Source of the DNA: Klebsiella sp. BIGb0407
GTDB lineage: Bacteria > Pseudomonadota > Gammaproteobacteria > Enterobacterales > Enterobacteriaceae
Direction of reading: 5' to 3'
Length of the DNA: 64,000 bases
Assembly: GCF_024807845.1 (NCBI RefSeq)
Contig: NZ_JANUEQ010000003.1
Coordinates: 248,001 to 312,000, forward strand
How positions within the stretch are numbered: position 1 is the first letter of the stretch; each line of letters begins with the position of its first letter. The position numbers and the translations under genes were made by a program. Under the pieces are notes generated by a model that was not told where the DNA came from, ran no database searches, and saw nothing but the letters and a program-made list of their open reading frames with translations. Positions 10,810 to 19,956 of the stretch are shown piece after piece.

Positions 10810-12642
10810 ATGGATAGCGGAAATATAAAGTTAAATAGTTTGTCTACACGACACGACGTTATTCAGTATTTATCCACCTTGTTAAAGCCGCTGGATGCCC
10901 ATTTCTCAGCAAGTGAGGCAGGTTTTCACTTAGGGGATACTTCTGCCCATTACGGAGCAGATATTGCACGTATGGAAGGACTTTCACGCGCTCTTTGGGG
11001 TGTTTTCCCCCTCATGATGAGTGGAGAAGATAGGGAGATAAGTCCCCGTTATATTGAAGCCATCAAACGCGGAACTGACCCTGCTTCTTCTCAGTACTGG
11101 GGAGCTACGGGACCTTACGATCAGCGTCTGGTTGAAATGGCTGTTTATGGGCTGGGACTCGCTCTGCTGCAAGATAAGCTGACGAAGGCGTTCACTTCAC
11201 AAGAGCTATCCAATCTGTTTGACTGGCTTAGCCAAATCTCCTCTTCGGTCATGCCAGACAGTAACTGGAACTATTTCGCCATCATGGTACAGCTGGGCTT
11301 TAAACGTGCCGGTTTACCCTGGGATAAACAGGCTATCGAGTCTCGTTTTAACCTGATGGAAGCCTATTATCTTGGTGGAGGATGGTATTCCGACGGACCA
11401 GGGCGCCCGCGTGACTATTATATTTCCATGGCATTCCATTTTTATGGCCTGATCTATGCCGCGCTGAATCAGCATGATGACCCTGAACGCGCAGAAGAAC
11501 TTCGCCAGCGAGCCCGCCTTTTTGCTCAGGATTTTGTCTATATGTCCGCGCAAGACGGGGCCTCTATTCCTTTTGGCCGCAGCCTGACTTACCGATTTGC
11601 GACCGTTGCATTCTGGAGTGCAGTGGCTTTCTCTCAGCTTGATGTGCTCACCCCTGGACAGGTGAAAGGCATTATTCTGCGTAACCTGCGCTGGTGGCAA
11701 AGTAAGCCCTTTATCGACAGGGATGGCATTATGACCCTCGGTTATACATACCCTAATCTGGCCTTCTGCGAGGACTATAACTCTCCGGGCTCTCCCTACT
11801 GGGCATTAAAAACCTTTCTGATTGTGGCTATTCCCGAGGACGATATCTTCTGGACCTGCTCTGAAGAAGAGCTACCGTTGCTCAATGAACATCACGCGAT
11901 CCCACAGGCGTCACAGCTTGTTGTTCATCCTCAAGAGAGTAGTCACGTTTATCTGCTGACATCGGGCCAGCTAGAGCTGAATAACTACGTCAACACCGAG
12001 TCGAAATACACCAAGTTTGCCTATTCATCACTGTTTGGGTTCACTTTTGAACGCGGGCGTTATGGCATCAAGCATGCGGCCTGTGATTCGATGTTATTGC
12101 TGTGCGAAGAAGATGATTACTGGCGCGGTCGGCGGGATTGTGAAGAGGTACGCGTCGATGCGGATATGATTTGGTCGCGATGGTCGCCCTGGAAAGATGT
12201 GCATATTGATACCTGGCTGGTCGCCTGCGGCGAATGGCACCTTCGCGTCCACCGTATCGACAGCGCTCGGCGTCTCAAAACGGTAGAGGGCGGATTTGCT
12301 ATAAGCAATCAGCATCTGGAAACCAGCCCGATGGAACGGCAGGAAAGTGTCGTCTCTTCCGACAACGGCATCAGTGCGATCCGTGATTTATCGCTCTTTA
12401 TTACCCGTGCATCAGGCCATGTGGTAACGCCGCCGAATAGCAGCATCATGTTTGCGGAATGTGCCGTAATTCCCACTTTAAGCGGATTAATTTCTCCGGG
12501 AATAAATTGGTTGATGAGTGCGGTCGCGGCCAGTGATAAAAGACACCAAATATTGAGTCCTGCACCACAACTGACGCTACATGGAAATCAGTTATTCATT
12601 CATTATTTAAACAAGAGTAAAGCTTTGCCTGTCAATATCTGA
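10810..12642 (+). CDS. DUF2264-family protein, probable carbohydrate-active enzyme
   Basis: A 610-residue protein without a signal peptide or membrane segment, so cytoplasmic. Its N-terminal two thirds have the features of DUF2264: ARMEGLSRALWGVFPL, YWGATGPYDQRLVEMA, SNWNYFAIMVQ, GGGWYSDGPGRPRDYYISMAFHFYGL and FGRSLTYRFA, an aromatic-rich helical toroid pattern. The last third looks like a beta-rich domain. The family is linked to polysaccharide breakdown; I recall GH154 beta-glucuronidases being related, but this is from memory. As first gene of a cassette with a permease and a GH88 hydrolase, it probably acts on an imported uronate oligosaccharide. The exact reaction is not known. Confidence 0.75.
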   Translation: MDSGNIKLNSLSTRHDVIQYLSTLLKPLDAHFSASEAGFHLGDTSAHYGADIARMEGLSRALWGVFPLMMSGEDREISPRYIEAIKRGTDPASSQYWGATGPYDQRLVEMAVYGLGLALLQDKLTKAFTSQELSNLFDWLSQISSSVMPDSNWNYFAIMVQLGFKRAGLPWDKQAIESRFNLMEAYYLGGGWYSDGPGRPRDYYISMAFHFYGLIYAALNQHDDPERAEELRQRARLFAQDFVYMSAQDGASIPFGRSLTYRFATVAFWSAVAFSQLDVLTPGQVKGIILRNLRWWQSKPFIDRDGIMTLGYTYPNLAFCEDYNSPGSPYWALKTFLIVAIPEDDIFWTCSEEELPLLNEHHAIPQASQLVVHPQESSHVYLLTSGQLELNNYVNTESKYTKFAYSSLFGFTFERGRYGIKHAACDSMLLLCEEDDYWRGRRDCEEVRVDADMIWSRWSPWKDVHIDTWLVACGEWHLRVHRIDSARRLKTVEGGFAISNQHLETSPMERQESVVSSDNGISAIRDLSLFITRASGHVVTPPNSSIMFAECAVIPTLSGLISPGINWLMSAVAASDKRHQILSPAPQLTLHGNQLFIHYLNKSKALPVNI

Positions 12643-12685
12643 ATAAAAACTTAATTAAAAAATATAAATAACCATTGGGGTTGTT

Positions 12686-13954
12686 ATGAAAAATATAACA
12701 TCTGAAAATCGATCTGAGTATTATAAAATAAGTACATTTATTTTTATGTATTTCTTTACCTGGTCAGCCAGCATTGGCTTATTAGCGATATGGCTAGGGC
12801 AAAAAACACAACTCAGCGGAGCTGTAATTGGAACCGTTTTTGCCGTGAACGGTATTTTCTCCGTTATTCTGAAACCTATTTATGGCTATATATTAGATAA
12901 GATCGGGATGAGTAAATATCTACTCTACTTTGTCGTTGCTATGTCGGCATTAATGGCACCATTTTTTATTTATGTTTATCAGCCGCTGCTGCTCTCTAAT
13001 ACTTTATTGGGCATTATTGTTGGCGCTATTTATTTAAGCTTTGCCTGGTATGCTGGCGTCGCCGCCTGTGAGTCCTATACCGATCGCTATAGTCGTCTGA
13101 ACGGTATGGAGTTTGGCCAAATAAGAATGTGGGGGTCGCTGGGCTGGGCCGTTGCGTCCTCATTCTCAGGTATTCTCTTTAATTTATCCCCCTCTTATAA
13201 CTTCATTTTAGGCAGCGTGATCTCGGTGCTGATGCTCTTTGTCCTGCTGAGCCTGAAAGTGAATTCAGGGACAGCCCACGCCAGCGAAGTCATTTCTAAA
13301 GAGAAAATTGTTCTGGCAGATGTCTATGCCTTAATAAAAGGCCGAAAATTTTGGGCATTCAGCCTGTACATCGCCGGCGTCGCCTGGATGATGTTTATCG
13401 CTGAACAGCAGTTCTCCCGCTATTTTGTGACCTTTTTTGACGATGTCCATCAGGGGAATGCGGTCTTTGGTTATCTCGGCACGGTGCAGTCGGGAATGGA
13501 ATTCCTCATGTATATGATTATTCCTGCCTTTGTTAACTATATCGGTGCCAAAAAAGGACTCTTAATTGTCGGGCTGGTTGTCGGGGCGCGGCTGATTATC
13601 TCAGGGTTATGCGACTCACATCTGCTTATTTCGGTACTTAAACCGCTTTATGGCTTAGAAATCTGTTTGCTGCTGGTCTCCGTTTTCAAATATATCGCTG
13701 AACATTTTGATAAGCGCGTCAATGCGACCATGTACTTGCTGGGATATCAGGCGATGCTGTATGTCGGGAACGTGGTGGTCTCTGCCCCCGCAGGCCAGCT
13801 GTACGACAAAATTGGTTTTGAAAACACCTACATCATCATGGGATGTATTGCGCTGATATTTACCGCGATCTCCTCCCTGACGCTCTCAGCCTGCCGAACT
13901 AATCGTACTCAGGTAACGACACCGTTAAATTCACCTGAAGTTGAAAAAAGTTAA
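12686..13954 (+). CDS. LacY-like MFS oligosaccharide:proton symporter
   Basis: A 422-residue protein with about twelve membrane segments. Features of the oligosaccharide:H+ symporter family are visible: FMYFFTWSASIGLLAIWLGQ at the first helix, FAVNGIFSVILKPIYGYILDKIGM at the helix 2-3 loop, and GQIRMWGSLGWAVASS in helix 5. RhiT of Erwinia, which imports rhamnogalacturonate fragments, belongs to the same group as I recall. It lies 43 nt after the DUF2264 gene and 39 nt before the GH88 gene, so it most likely imports the substrate of those enzymes. The substrate is inferred from context only. Confidence 0.82.
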   Translation: MKNITSENRSEYYKISTFIFMYFFTWSASIGLLAIWLGQKTQLSGAVIGTVFAVNGIFSVILKPIYGYILDKIGMSKYLLYFVVAMSALMAPFFIYVYQPLLLSNTLLGIIVGAIYLSFAWYAGVAACESYTDRYSRLNGMEFGQIRMWGSLGWAVASSFSGILFNLSPSYNFILGSVISVLMLFVLLSLKVNSGTAHASEVISKEKIVLADVYALIKGRKFWAFSLYIAGVAWMMFIAEQQFSRYFVTFFDDVHQGNAVFGYLGTVQSGMEFLMYMIIPAFVNYIGAKKGLLIVGLVVGARLIISGLCDSHLLISVLKPLYGLEICLLLVSVFKYIAEHFDKRVNATMYLLGYQAMLYVGNVVVSAPAGQLYDKIGFENTYIIMGCIALIFTAISSLTLSACRTNRTQVTTPLNSPEVEKS

Positions 13955-13993
13955 TTTCTGGCTTTATGAGACCAGATGCAAAGGAGTCAATCT

Positions 13994-15184
13994 ATGCTAC
14001 GCCAAATCGTGAAAGAGCCATTATCTAACCCGCATGCTACTAGCGAAGAAAATCTCGCATTTTTGCAGCAGCTCCAGAGTGCCCGGGAACAAGTACTGGG
14101 GTTAATTAGCCGTAATTTGTCTGACTTTGGCGAAAAATTCCCGGCGGAAACCTGTGTCGAAGGCTATTACCCACTCACCGAAAACGTGGAGTGGACCACC
14201 AGCTTCTGGACTGGTCAACTGTGGCTTGCCTGGGAAATGAGTGGCGAGGCAAAATTTCGTGCCCTGGCTGAAAAAAATGTCCGTTCCTTTGGCTTACGTA
14301 TCGCTGCTCGTGAGGATACCAACACCCACGATCTCGGTTTTCTTTACACCCTTTCCTGCGTAGCGGACTGGCGTCTGACGGGAAATAAAGAAGCGAGAGG
14401 CTTTGCACTTTTAGCCGCCGAGGCACTGCTTGAGCGGTTTCATGAAAAGGCTAAAATTATTCAAGCCTGGGGCGACTTATCCGATCCTGAACAAGCGGGA
14501 AGAATGATAATCGACTGTAATATGAATCTTCCTCTACTGTACTGGGCGAGTGAACAAACCGGAGATGCTCGGTTTGCCACAGCGGCTTATCAGCATGCGC
14601 TTCAGGCTGCCCGCTATTTGGTTCGCGATGATGCTTCGACCTATCACACCTACTATATGGATATTAAAACCGGAGAGCCGCGCTTCGGTAGCACGCAACA
14701 GGGCTATTCAGATGACTCCTGCTGGTCTCGCGGGCAGGCCTGGGGAATATACGGTTTTACGCTGAGTTTTCTCTATACCGGAAACAGAGAGTTTCTCGAA
14801 CTGTCCAAACGTTTAGCAAACTATTTTCTGAATCGATTACCCGAAGACAAGGTGTGTCACTGGGATCTTGCTCTGCTGGGAACCGATGCCCTGCGTGACT
14901 CTTCCGCGGCAGCCATTGCGGTATGCGGCCTGCTGGAGCTTTGTAAGCACCTGCCTGTTATCGATCCTGACCGGGCAAACTATTTAGCCGCCGCCCGCGC
15001 TATTATGTCATCACTCAGCCAGAGCTATTTATCGAAAATCGATGAGCCGGGTAATGGACTGCTCAAACATTCGGTTTATCATTTAGCCAGTAATAAAGGG
15101 GTCGATGAGGCGGCCAGTTGGGGAGACTATTTTTACGTTGAAGCTTTAGTGCGTTTAACGCAAAGCTGGAAATTGTACTGGTAA
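13994..15184 (+). CDS. GH88 unsaturated glucuronyl hydrolase
   Basis: A 396-residue cytoplasmic hydrolase of the (alpha/alpha)6-barrel type. GH88 enzymes hydrate the double bond of a delta-4,5 uronic acid left by polysaccharide lyases and so release it. The two catalytic aspartates are clear: D113 in THDLGFLYT and D174 in IIDCNMNLPLLYWAS. Their 61-residue spacing is the same as D88/D149 of the Bacillus enzyme. Later motifs QGYSDDSCWSRGQAWGIYGF and SSAAAIAVCGLLEL also fit. ATG 13994 is preceded by AAGGAG at 7 nt; the upstream ATG at 13976 lies before that site. Substrate could be a glycosaminoglycan, gellan or alginate-type disaccharide. Confidence 0.9.
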   Translation: MLRQIVKEPLSNPHATSEENLAFLQQLQSAREQVLGLISRNLSDFGEKFPAETCVEGYYPLTENVEWTTSFWTGQLWLAWEMSGEAKFRALAEKNVRSFGLRIAAREDTNTHDLGFLYTLSCVADWRLTGNKEARGFALLAAEALLERFHEKAKIIQAWGDLSDPEQAGRMIIDCNMNLPLLYWASEQTGDARFATAAYQHALQAARYLVRDDASTYHTYYMDIKTGEPRFGSTQQGYSDDSCWSRGQAWGIYGFTLSFLYTGNREFLELSKRLANYFLNRLPEDKVCHWDLALLGTDALRDSSAAAIAVCGLLELCKHLPVIDPDRANYLAAARAIMSSLSQSYLSKIDEPGNGLLKHSVYHLASNKGVDEAASWGDYFYVEALVRLTQSWKLYW

Positions 15185-15244
15185 AGAAAGCGATATAAGA
15201 AGCCCGGATAACTTAAAGTATGACCAATATATTAGGGGATTTTT

Positions 15245-15811
15245 ATGAAAGCGGCTCTACTTATTTCAGATGGCTTTGAAGATGCCGAAGCTATCATTGT
15301 GTATGATATTTTAAAAAGAATGAAAATCGATACAGATATTATTTCCTGCTCAGGGAGTCCGTCTCTTAACGGATATTTTTCATTATCTGTTATAGCTGGG
15401 AAAATATTTAATGATGTTATAGATGCACATTATGATGCTGTCATCATTCCCGGGGGGCCTGCGTCAACCTTATCCATGTCTCAAAATAAAGGTGTTATTG
15501 ATTTTTTGAAAAGACATGACTTATCAGGCGCCTGGATATGTGGCCTTTGCTCTGCTCCCGCCAGAGTTTTAGGCGCAAACGGATTACTGAAAAATAGAAA
15601 ATATACCTGTTCAGGAGAGCTCTGGCGTGACTGCCAGGACGGCCATTATACCGGGGAAAGCGTTGTCGTTGATGGCAATTTAATCACCGGCAAAGGGCTT
15701 GGCGTCTCATTCGATTTTGCTTTTACGGTTGCTGAAAAAATGCTGGGCGACTCTGATTCGGTTTCCCGGCAGGCTGAGCACATTTATTACCCTCTGAGCA
15801 GTACATATTAA
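15245..15811 (+). CDS. DJ-1/PfpI-superfamily protein
   Basis: A 188-residue cytoplasmic protein. GFEDAEAIIVYDILKR carries the conserved glutamate (E15), DAVIIPGGPAS is the glycine-rich loop, and ICGLCSAPARVL holds the nucleophile-elbow cysteine (C102). It is closest in layout to the YajL/DJ-1 branch. Members act on reactive carbonyls or as stress chaperones, and some have glyoxalase-like activity. It is the last gene of the sugar cassette, 60 nt after the GH88 gene with its own AGGGGA site. It might deal with reactive keto sugars made from unsaturated uronates, but that is only inference. Confidence 0.85.
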   Translation: MKAALLISDGFEDAEAIIVYDILKRMKIDTDIISCSGSPSLNGYFSLSVIAGKIFNDVIDAHYDAVIIPGGPASTLSMSQNKGVIDFLKRHDLSGAWICGLCSAPARVLGANGLLKNRKYTCSGELWRDCQDGHYTGESVVVDGNLITGKGLGVSFDFAFTVAEKMLGDSDSVSRQAEHIYYPLSSTY

Positions 15812-15821
15812 TGAACGACCT

Positions 15822-15887
15822 GGGGAGTCTGGCATCAAGCGCATAGCTGTAGATTCAATCTGCCAGTGCCTTAATACCTGACTCCCC
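15822..15887. terminator. Long inverted repeat between convergent operons
   Basis: GGGGAGT (15822-15828) pairs with ACTCCCC (15881-15887), and inside it CTGGCA (15829-15834) pairs with TGCCAG (15861-15866). The structure sits exactly between two convergent transcription units. It lacks a T run, so it is not a classical intrinsic terminator but may stop or protect both transcripts. Confidence 0.45.
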
Positions 15888-15902
15888 TGCGGTTATGCTT
15901 TC

Positions 15903-18179
15903 TCAGTAATCAATGCTGTAAGTCAGCGCAAAAGTCCGCCCCTGCGCTTTTAGGCTGGAGAGCTTGCCATAGGTGGCTTCAGCCTGCTGGCTGTACACCG
16001 TCTTGTAATCACGGTTTGCCAGATTATAGACACCGAACCCCACTTTTCCACCCAGCAACGGCGCATGGGCGAGCAAATCGATGACGGTATAACCCTGGAT
16101 ATTCGCAGCCGGTGTTGCACGGATACTTGAGCTGGTGGTCGCGGATAAAGCGTCATTATAAGCCCTGTCGGTGCCACCAATCGTCAGGGATTGCAGGCGA
16201 ACACCGTATCCATTGGAAAACTCCCAGTCGCTGAATAGCGTGGCTTTTAGCGGTGCAACGCGGAATGCGCTCAGTTCATTCCATTTTCCTGCGGCGTCTT
16301 TATATTCGCCCCGCGTATAGGCGAGTGTACCCCCAATATTCCAGCCTTCGACCAGCAGGTATTGCAGGTTACCTTCCATCCCCCAGATGCGCTCGTCGGT
16401 GTCAGCCACGGATACGCTGTAATCGCGGTTAAACTGCACGACTTTATCTGATGTATTATAAAAAGCAGTCACGCCCGCGCTCAGACCACTATTATCCCGC
16501 ATACGCCAGCCGAGTTCATAGTTGTTGACCTTAATGGGATCGATGTTATTGCCATTAATGGTGAAAGTTGGCGGCACGTCACGCAACATACGCTGGGTAT
16601 CGGGAAGACTGAAACCTTGAGAGAAGTTGGTGAACACCTGCTGAGCATCCGTCAACTGGTACAACAGCCCCAGATTATACAGCGTCTCACTGTGTCTGAC
16701 CCGGCCACCGCCCAGTTGCTGTGCCTGGTAGCCCGGAACATTATTCGCCACAATCGCTTCGCTGTAAGGCGTTGAAGAGGATACCTTATTACGAATGATT
16801 TCATGACGTACACCGGACTGCAGGCTCAAACGCTGAGTCAGCGCATAGTCAGACTGTAAAAACAGCCCGGTCTTTTCCACCGTGACGTCCGGCCCCATGG
16901 CATAACGGCTGTCGGTCTGGTAATTCAAACCGTTACTGGCCATAAAAGCGTTCAGGTTATAGCCTGTCCCACTCTGGCTGTCTTTCTCCTGTTCATAGTC
17001 AAGACCGTAGGTTAACTGTAAATTGCGCTCTGCAAGACTGAAGTCTTTTTGTAGTGCAGTGCGTAAGCCCCAGACATCAATATCGGTATTGGACTGCATC
17101 ACCGCATAAGTATAGCCCCCGGGTAACGATGAGTGCGGGACAACGGCAACGGACGGGAACCAGCGCGATTTTTCCTTACGGTAATAGGCTTCCGCCGTCA
17201 GCTGCTGGCCGCCAAAAAGATCCTTATTCTGGTACTGCGTATTGACCCCGTAATGTCGGGTGCGCGGCTGCTCATCAAGCTGCAGCCCTTTAATTGCCTT
17301 GAGGCTGGGCTGATGAGTCGCGGGAGCAAGCAGAGCAGCCAGTCCAGGTCCGTAATCCGGGCCATAGTCGCTGTCCTGTTTATCATCATAAAATCTGAAT
17401 GCCCCGCTCAACTGCTGGTTATCATCGATATACCAGTTAAGTCGGCTATTGAAATCAAGGCTGGTGGTATCCTGACGATCGGTCTGGGCGATTTCCGGGC
17501 CTATCCTGTCACCGTGCGTATCACGTATATCGCCCTGTTTTGAATAGCTGAGTCCGGCAAAGCCGCTCAGGTTGTCCTGATGGAAAGAAGCGGTTTGCGT
17601 TCCGGTCCAGGCCATGCCCGATGAAGAGGGTTTATTAGGACTGGTCAGCCCAAGCTGGGTGCTGAAAGCAGAGGCTTCATCCTCAGCATTACGGGTAATG
17701 ATATTAATGATTCCCCCCGTCGCACCTGAACCGTAAAGGCTGCTCGCACCGGAGACCACTTCAACACGCTCAATCATCGCTGGAGCAATACTGTTTAATT
17801 GTCTTGAACCATCTCTAGAGCCGGTCAACGGAACGCCATCAAGCATAATTTGCACCGTGCGCCCGCGCATGGTCATCCCATAATTGCTGGTGGTTCCTGA
17901 AGCCGGAGCTAAACCGGGAACCAACTGACCGAGAATATCCGCAGTGGATCTCCCCGCAGAGACTTGTTGGGCGATATCCTGGTGCTCAATGCTGTAAACC
18001 GTTCCGGCAATATCAGCAATACTCTTTGCTGAACGAGCGGCTGTGACCGTCATAGTATCAGTTTCCAGCACCTGGCCACTGGCTTGAGGTGCTGTAGCCG
18101 TATCGGTCTGCGCGTAAACCTGAGCACTGACCGCCAGACTCAAGAATGTTATCCGAACCGGTGTCGAAAGATACCGCAT
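15903..18179 (-). CDS. IutA/RhtA-like TonB-dependent siderophore receptor
   Basis: A 758-residue outer-membrane receptor with signal peptide ending VYA and the TonB box DTMTVTAARS. The plug contains TNYGMTMRGRTVQIMLDGVPL, SRDGSRQLNSI, RVEVVSGASSLYGSGATGGIINIITR, the same order and spacing as IutA (aerobactin receptor) and RhtA (rhizobactin receptor). The barrel ends in a terminal aromatic (SIDY). It should take up a citrate-hydroxamate type ferric siderophore; no biosynthetic genes are nearby, so it probably uses siderophores made by others. It is last in an operon with the permease 21 nt upstream, under the Fur box at 19872. Confidence 0.85.
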   Translation of the reverse strand: MRYLSTPVRITFLSLAVSAQVYAQTDTATAPQASGQVLETDTMTVTAARSAKSIADIAGTVYSIEHQDIAQQVSAGRSTADILGQLVPGLAPASGTTSNYGMTMRGRTVQIMLDGVPLTGSRDGSRQLNSIAPAMIERVEVVSGASSLYGSGATGGIINIITRNAEDEASAFSTQLGLTSPNKPSSSGMAWTGTQTASFHQDNLSGFAGLSYSKQGDIRDTHGDRIGPEIAQTDRQDTTSLDFNSRLNWYIDDNQQLSGAFRFYDDKQDSDYGPDYGPGLAALLAPATHQPSLKAIKGLQLDEQPRTRHYGVNTQYQNKDLFGGQQLTAEAYYRKEKSRWFPSVAVVPHSSLPGGYTYAVMQSNTDIDVWGLRTALQKDFSLAERNLQLTYGLDYEQEKDSQSGTGYNLNAFMASNGLNYQTDSRYAMGPDVTVEKTGLFLQSDYALTQRLSLQSGVRHEIIRNKVSSSTPYSEAIVANNVPGYQAQQLGGGRVRHSETLYNLGLLYQLTDAQQVFTNFSQGFSLPDTQRMLRDVPPTFTINGNNIDPIKVNNYELGWRMRDNSGLSAGVTAFYNTSDKVVQFNRDYSVSVADTDERIWGMEGNLQYLLVEGWNIGGTLAYTRGEYKDAAGKWNELSAFRVAPLKATLFSDWEFSNGYGVRLQSLTIGGTDRAYNDALSATTSSSIRATPAANIQGYTVIDLLAHAPLLGGKVGFGVYNLANRDYKTVYSQQAEATYGKLSSLKAQGRTFALTYSIDY

Positions 18180-18200
18180 AGTGTCTCCTGTAAAACGGGA

Positions 18201-19430
18201 TTAAGGTTGAATGGCGTTAGCCAAATGTTTTCTTATAATCGGGCGGCATAGCAGAATACTGAGCAGCGACATCACGCCAAGCAGCAGGTAATAGGCCCCA
18301 TAGCCGAGCTTGGCTGCGAGAAAGCCAGAAAATGAACCACCGATAAAAAACACCAGCAGTTCGACACAGACCAGAACGGTAAAATCAGTGCCCGCCTGCT
18401 GGCGGGAACACAGACGCATAAACAGCGCATAAAGGCTGGTCATTGCCATATAGCGGACTGCCAGCATGACGATGACCAGAGTGCCAAGCCAGAATCCTGA
18501 AGCATTGATCAAGCCGCTGAAAAACAGAGCAGCGATCAGGAGATAGATACCGCTGCGCAGCCATCCTGCCTGGATTAGCAGGGCTTCGGCGGAGTAACGT
18601 TTAAGTGCCTTCGCGGTGGTGATAGCGGCCAGCAGCCCGGCCCCGGCTCCTGCTACCGACATCAGCAAGCCTATCTGCGGTAGCGACCACTGCTGATCAA
18701 CCAGTAAGGGGGTAATCATCGCCATCGCGGGCGCCTCAACCAGCCGGTAGAGCAAAATCAGTAACAGAGCCCAAAGCATTTCACGCCGTTTGAACGTGCG
18801 GACGAAACTGGGACGTTCGGATGTGAGAGAGGCTTGTGGGCGATCGTTTACCTGGCTGACAGCAAACAGGGTTAACGCGCTTAATATCGCCAGGGACAGC
18901 AAGGCGCTGTACCAGCCGTAAAGCTGATAAACGAATAGCATTCCGGCGCCGCCAATCATGCTGCCCAGCGCGACGCCCACGCTCTGTGCCATGCTACCAA
19001 GGCGATGATCGGCTGGCGTCAGCGACTCAACCGTGTAGCCGTCAATGGCGATATCCTGGGTTGCGGCAAAGGTAGAAATCCATAAGCCAATCAGCACAAA
19101 AGGCAACAGACCATAATCCAGCCCGGTCAATGCCAGTGCCAGCACGCCTGCCACCAGCGCTATCTGCGTCAGCCATAGCCAGGTACGACGGCGTCCAAGA
19201 GCCGGAAAATAGTAGCGCTCGGTCAGCGGTGCCCAGAGAAATTTACAGGCCCATGGCAGATACAGCAGGGAAAGCATGCCTATCCAGCGTAGATCGACGC
19301 CCTGAGTACGTAAAATAGCCGGCAAGGCAACATTATAAAAATAAAGCGGCAGCGCATGGGCCAGGTAGAGCGTCACAATAACGGCAAGCCCCAAACGACT
19401 GACCGACGCAAGTTCCGGAGTATGTTTCAT
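18201..19430 (-). CDS. RhtX/FptX-like MFS siderophore permease
   Basis: A 409-residue membrane protein with about twelve helices. LYFYNVALPAILRTQGVDLRWIGMLSLLYLPWACKFLWAP and FAATQDIAIDGYTVE are the hallmarks of the AmpG/RhtX/FptX group. RhtX and FptX move intact ferric siderophore across the inner membrane as single-component permeases, replacing an ABC transporter. The start at ATG 19430 overlaps the upstream stop by ATGA, so translation is coupled; an upstream in-frame start at 19463 would lie inside the preceding gene. Pairing with an IutA-like receptor supports rhizobactin- or aerobactin-type substrate. Confidence 0.85.
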   Translation of the reverse strand: MKHTPELASVSRLGLAVIVTLYLAHALPLYFYNVALPAILRTQGVDLRWIGMLSLLYLPWACKFLWAPLTERYYFPALGRRRTWLWLTQIALVAGVLALALTGLDYGLLPFVLIGLWISTFAATQDIAIDGYTVESLTPADHRLGSMAQSVGVALGSMIGGAGMLFVYQLYGWYSALLSLAILSALTLFAVSQVNDRPQASLTSERPSFVRTFKRREMLWALLLILLYRLVEAPAMAMITPLLVDQQWSLPQIGLLMSVAGAGAGLLAAITTAKALKRYSAEALLIQAGWLRSGIYLLIAALFFSGLINASGFWLGTLVIVMLAVRYMAMTSLYALFMRLCSRQQAGTDFTVLVCVELLVFFIGGSFSGFLAAKLGYGAYYLLLGVMSLLSILLCRPIIRKHLANAIQP

Positions 19431-19810
19431 GGTGTTACGTCCGCCAGGCGTGCAGCGATCCATAAATAGCCCTGCTGCCTTTCCCGGGTCACGAAATAGG
19501 GTATGCCCCAGCTTCGATGTAATGCCGGAACATCCAGCCGCGCCTGTTCGGCGTCATTACCCGCGATACGAACCAGGCCACGGCAATAGATCTGAAAAGC
19601 CGGTTTATGATCCCGGTACCAGAACGCCTGAATATTCCGATAATCACGGTCAAATGTGGTGTTTTCCTGGGTGCTGGAGATAAAAAAGAACGGTTGCTGG
19701 CGCTCAATCAGATCTCCGATATGAGCCAGCCATTCACGTATTTCTCCAGCGCTGACGTGATTCTGAAATACAGCTTCGACCAGCGCGGTCTGCCTAATAC
19801 GTAAAACCAT
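19427..19810 (-). CDS. Unrecognised 127-residue protein of the siderophore operon
   Basis: I do not recognise this family. The 127-residue product has no signal peptide or membrane segment and is rich in aromatic and charged residues (QQPFFFISSTQENTTFDRDYRN, AFWYRDHKPAFQIYCRG). It starts at ATG 19810 behind GGGGAA and ends in an ATGA overlap with the permease. It is the first gene after the Fur-controlled promoter, so it should be translated together with the permease and receptor. A cytoplasmic role in releasing iron from the imported siderophore, or as an accessory to the permease, is possible but unsupported by motif. Confidence 0.75.
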   Translation of the reverse strand: MVLRIRQTALVEAVFQNHVSAGEIREWLAHIGDLIERQQPFFFISSTQENTTFDRDYRNIQAFWYRDHKPAFQIYCRGLVRIAGNDAEQARLDVPALHRSWGIPYFVTRERQQGYLWIAARLADVTP

Positions 19811-19871
19811 GGTTGTTTCCCCAAAATGAAAATGTCGCAGATCTTAGACAGGCATGTATTGTTATGTTACA

Positions 19872-19890
19872 AATGAGAATACTTCTAATT
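19872..19890. promoter_or_regulatory. Fur box in the divergent siderophore promoter region
   Basis: AATGAGAATACTTCTAATT is an inverted repeat with a single mismatch and fits the AATGAGAAT-N-ATTCTCATT form of the Fur site. It lies midway between the uptake operon (minus) and the PchR-like regulator (plus), so it could control both. Confidence 0.75.
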
Positions 19891-19956
19891 AACATTGTCT
19901 GCTTAGGCTAAAAAAAGAAAAAATTAGCCGCGACGATATTTATTCCGGTACGTTCA

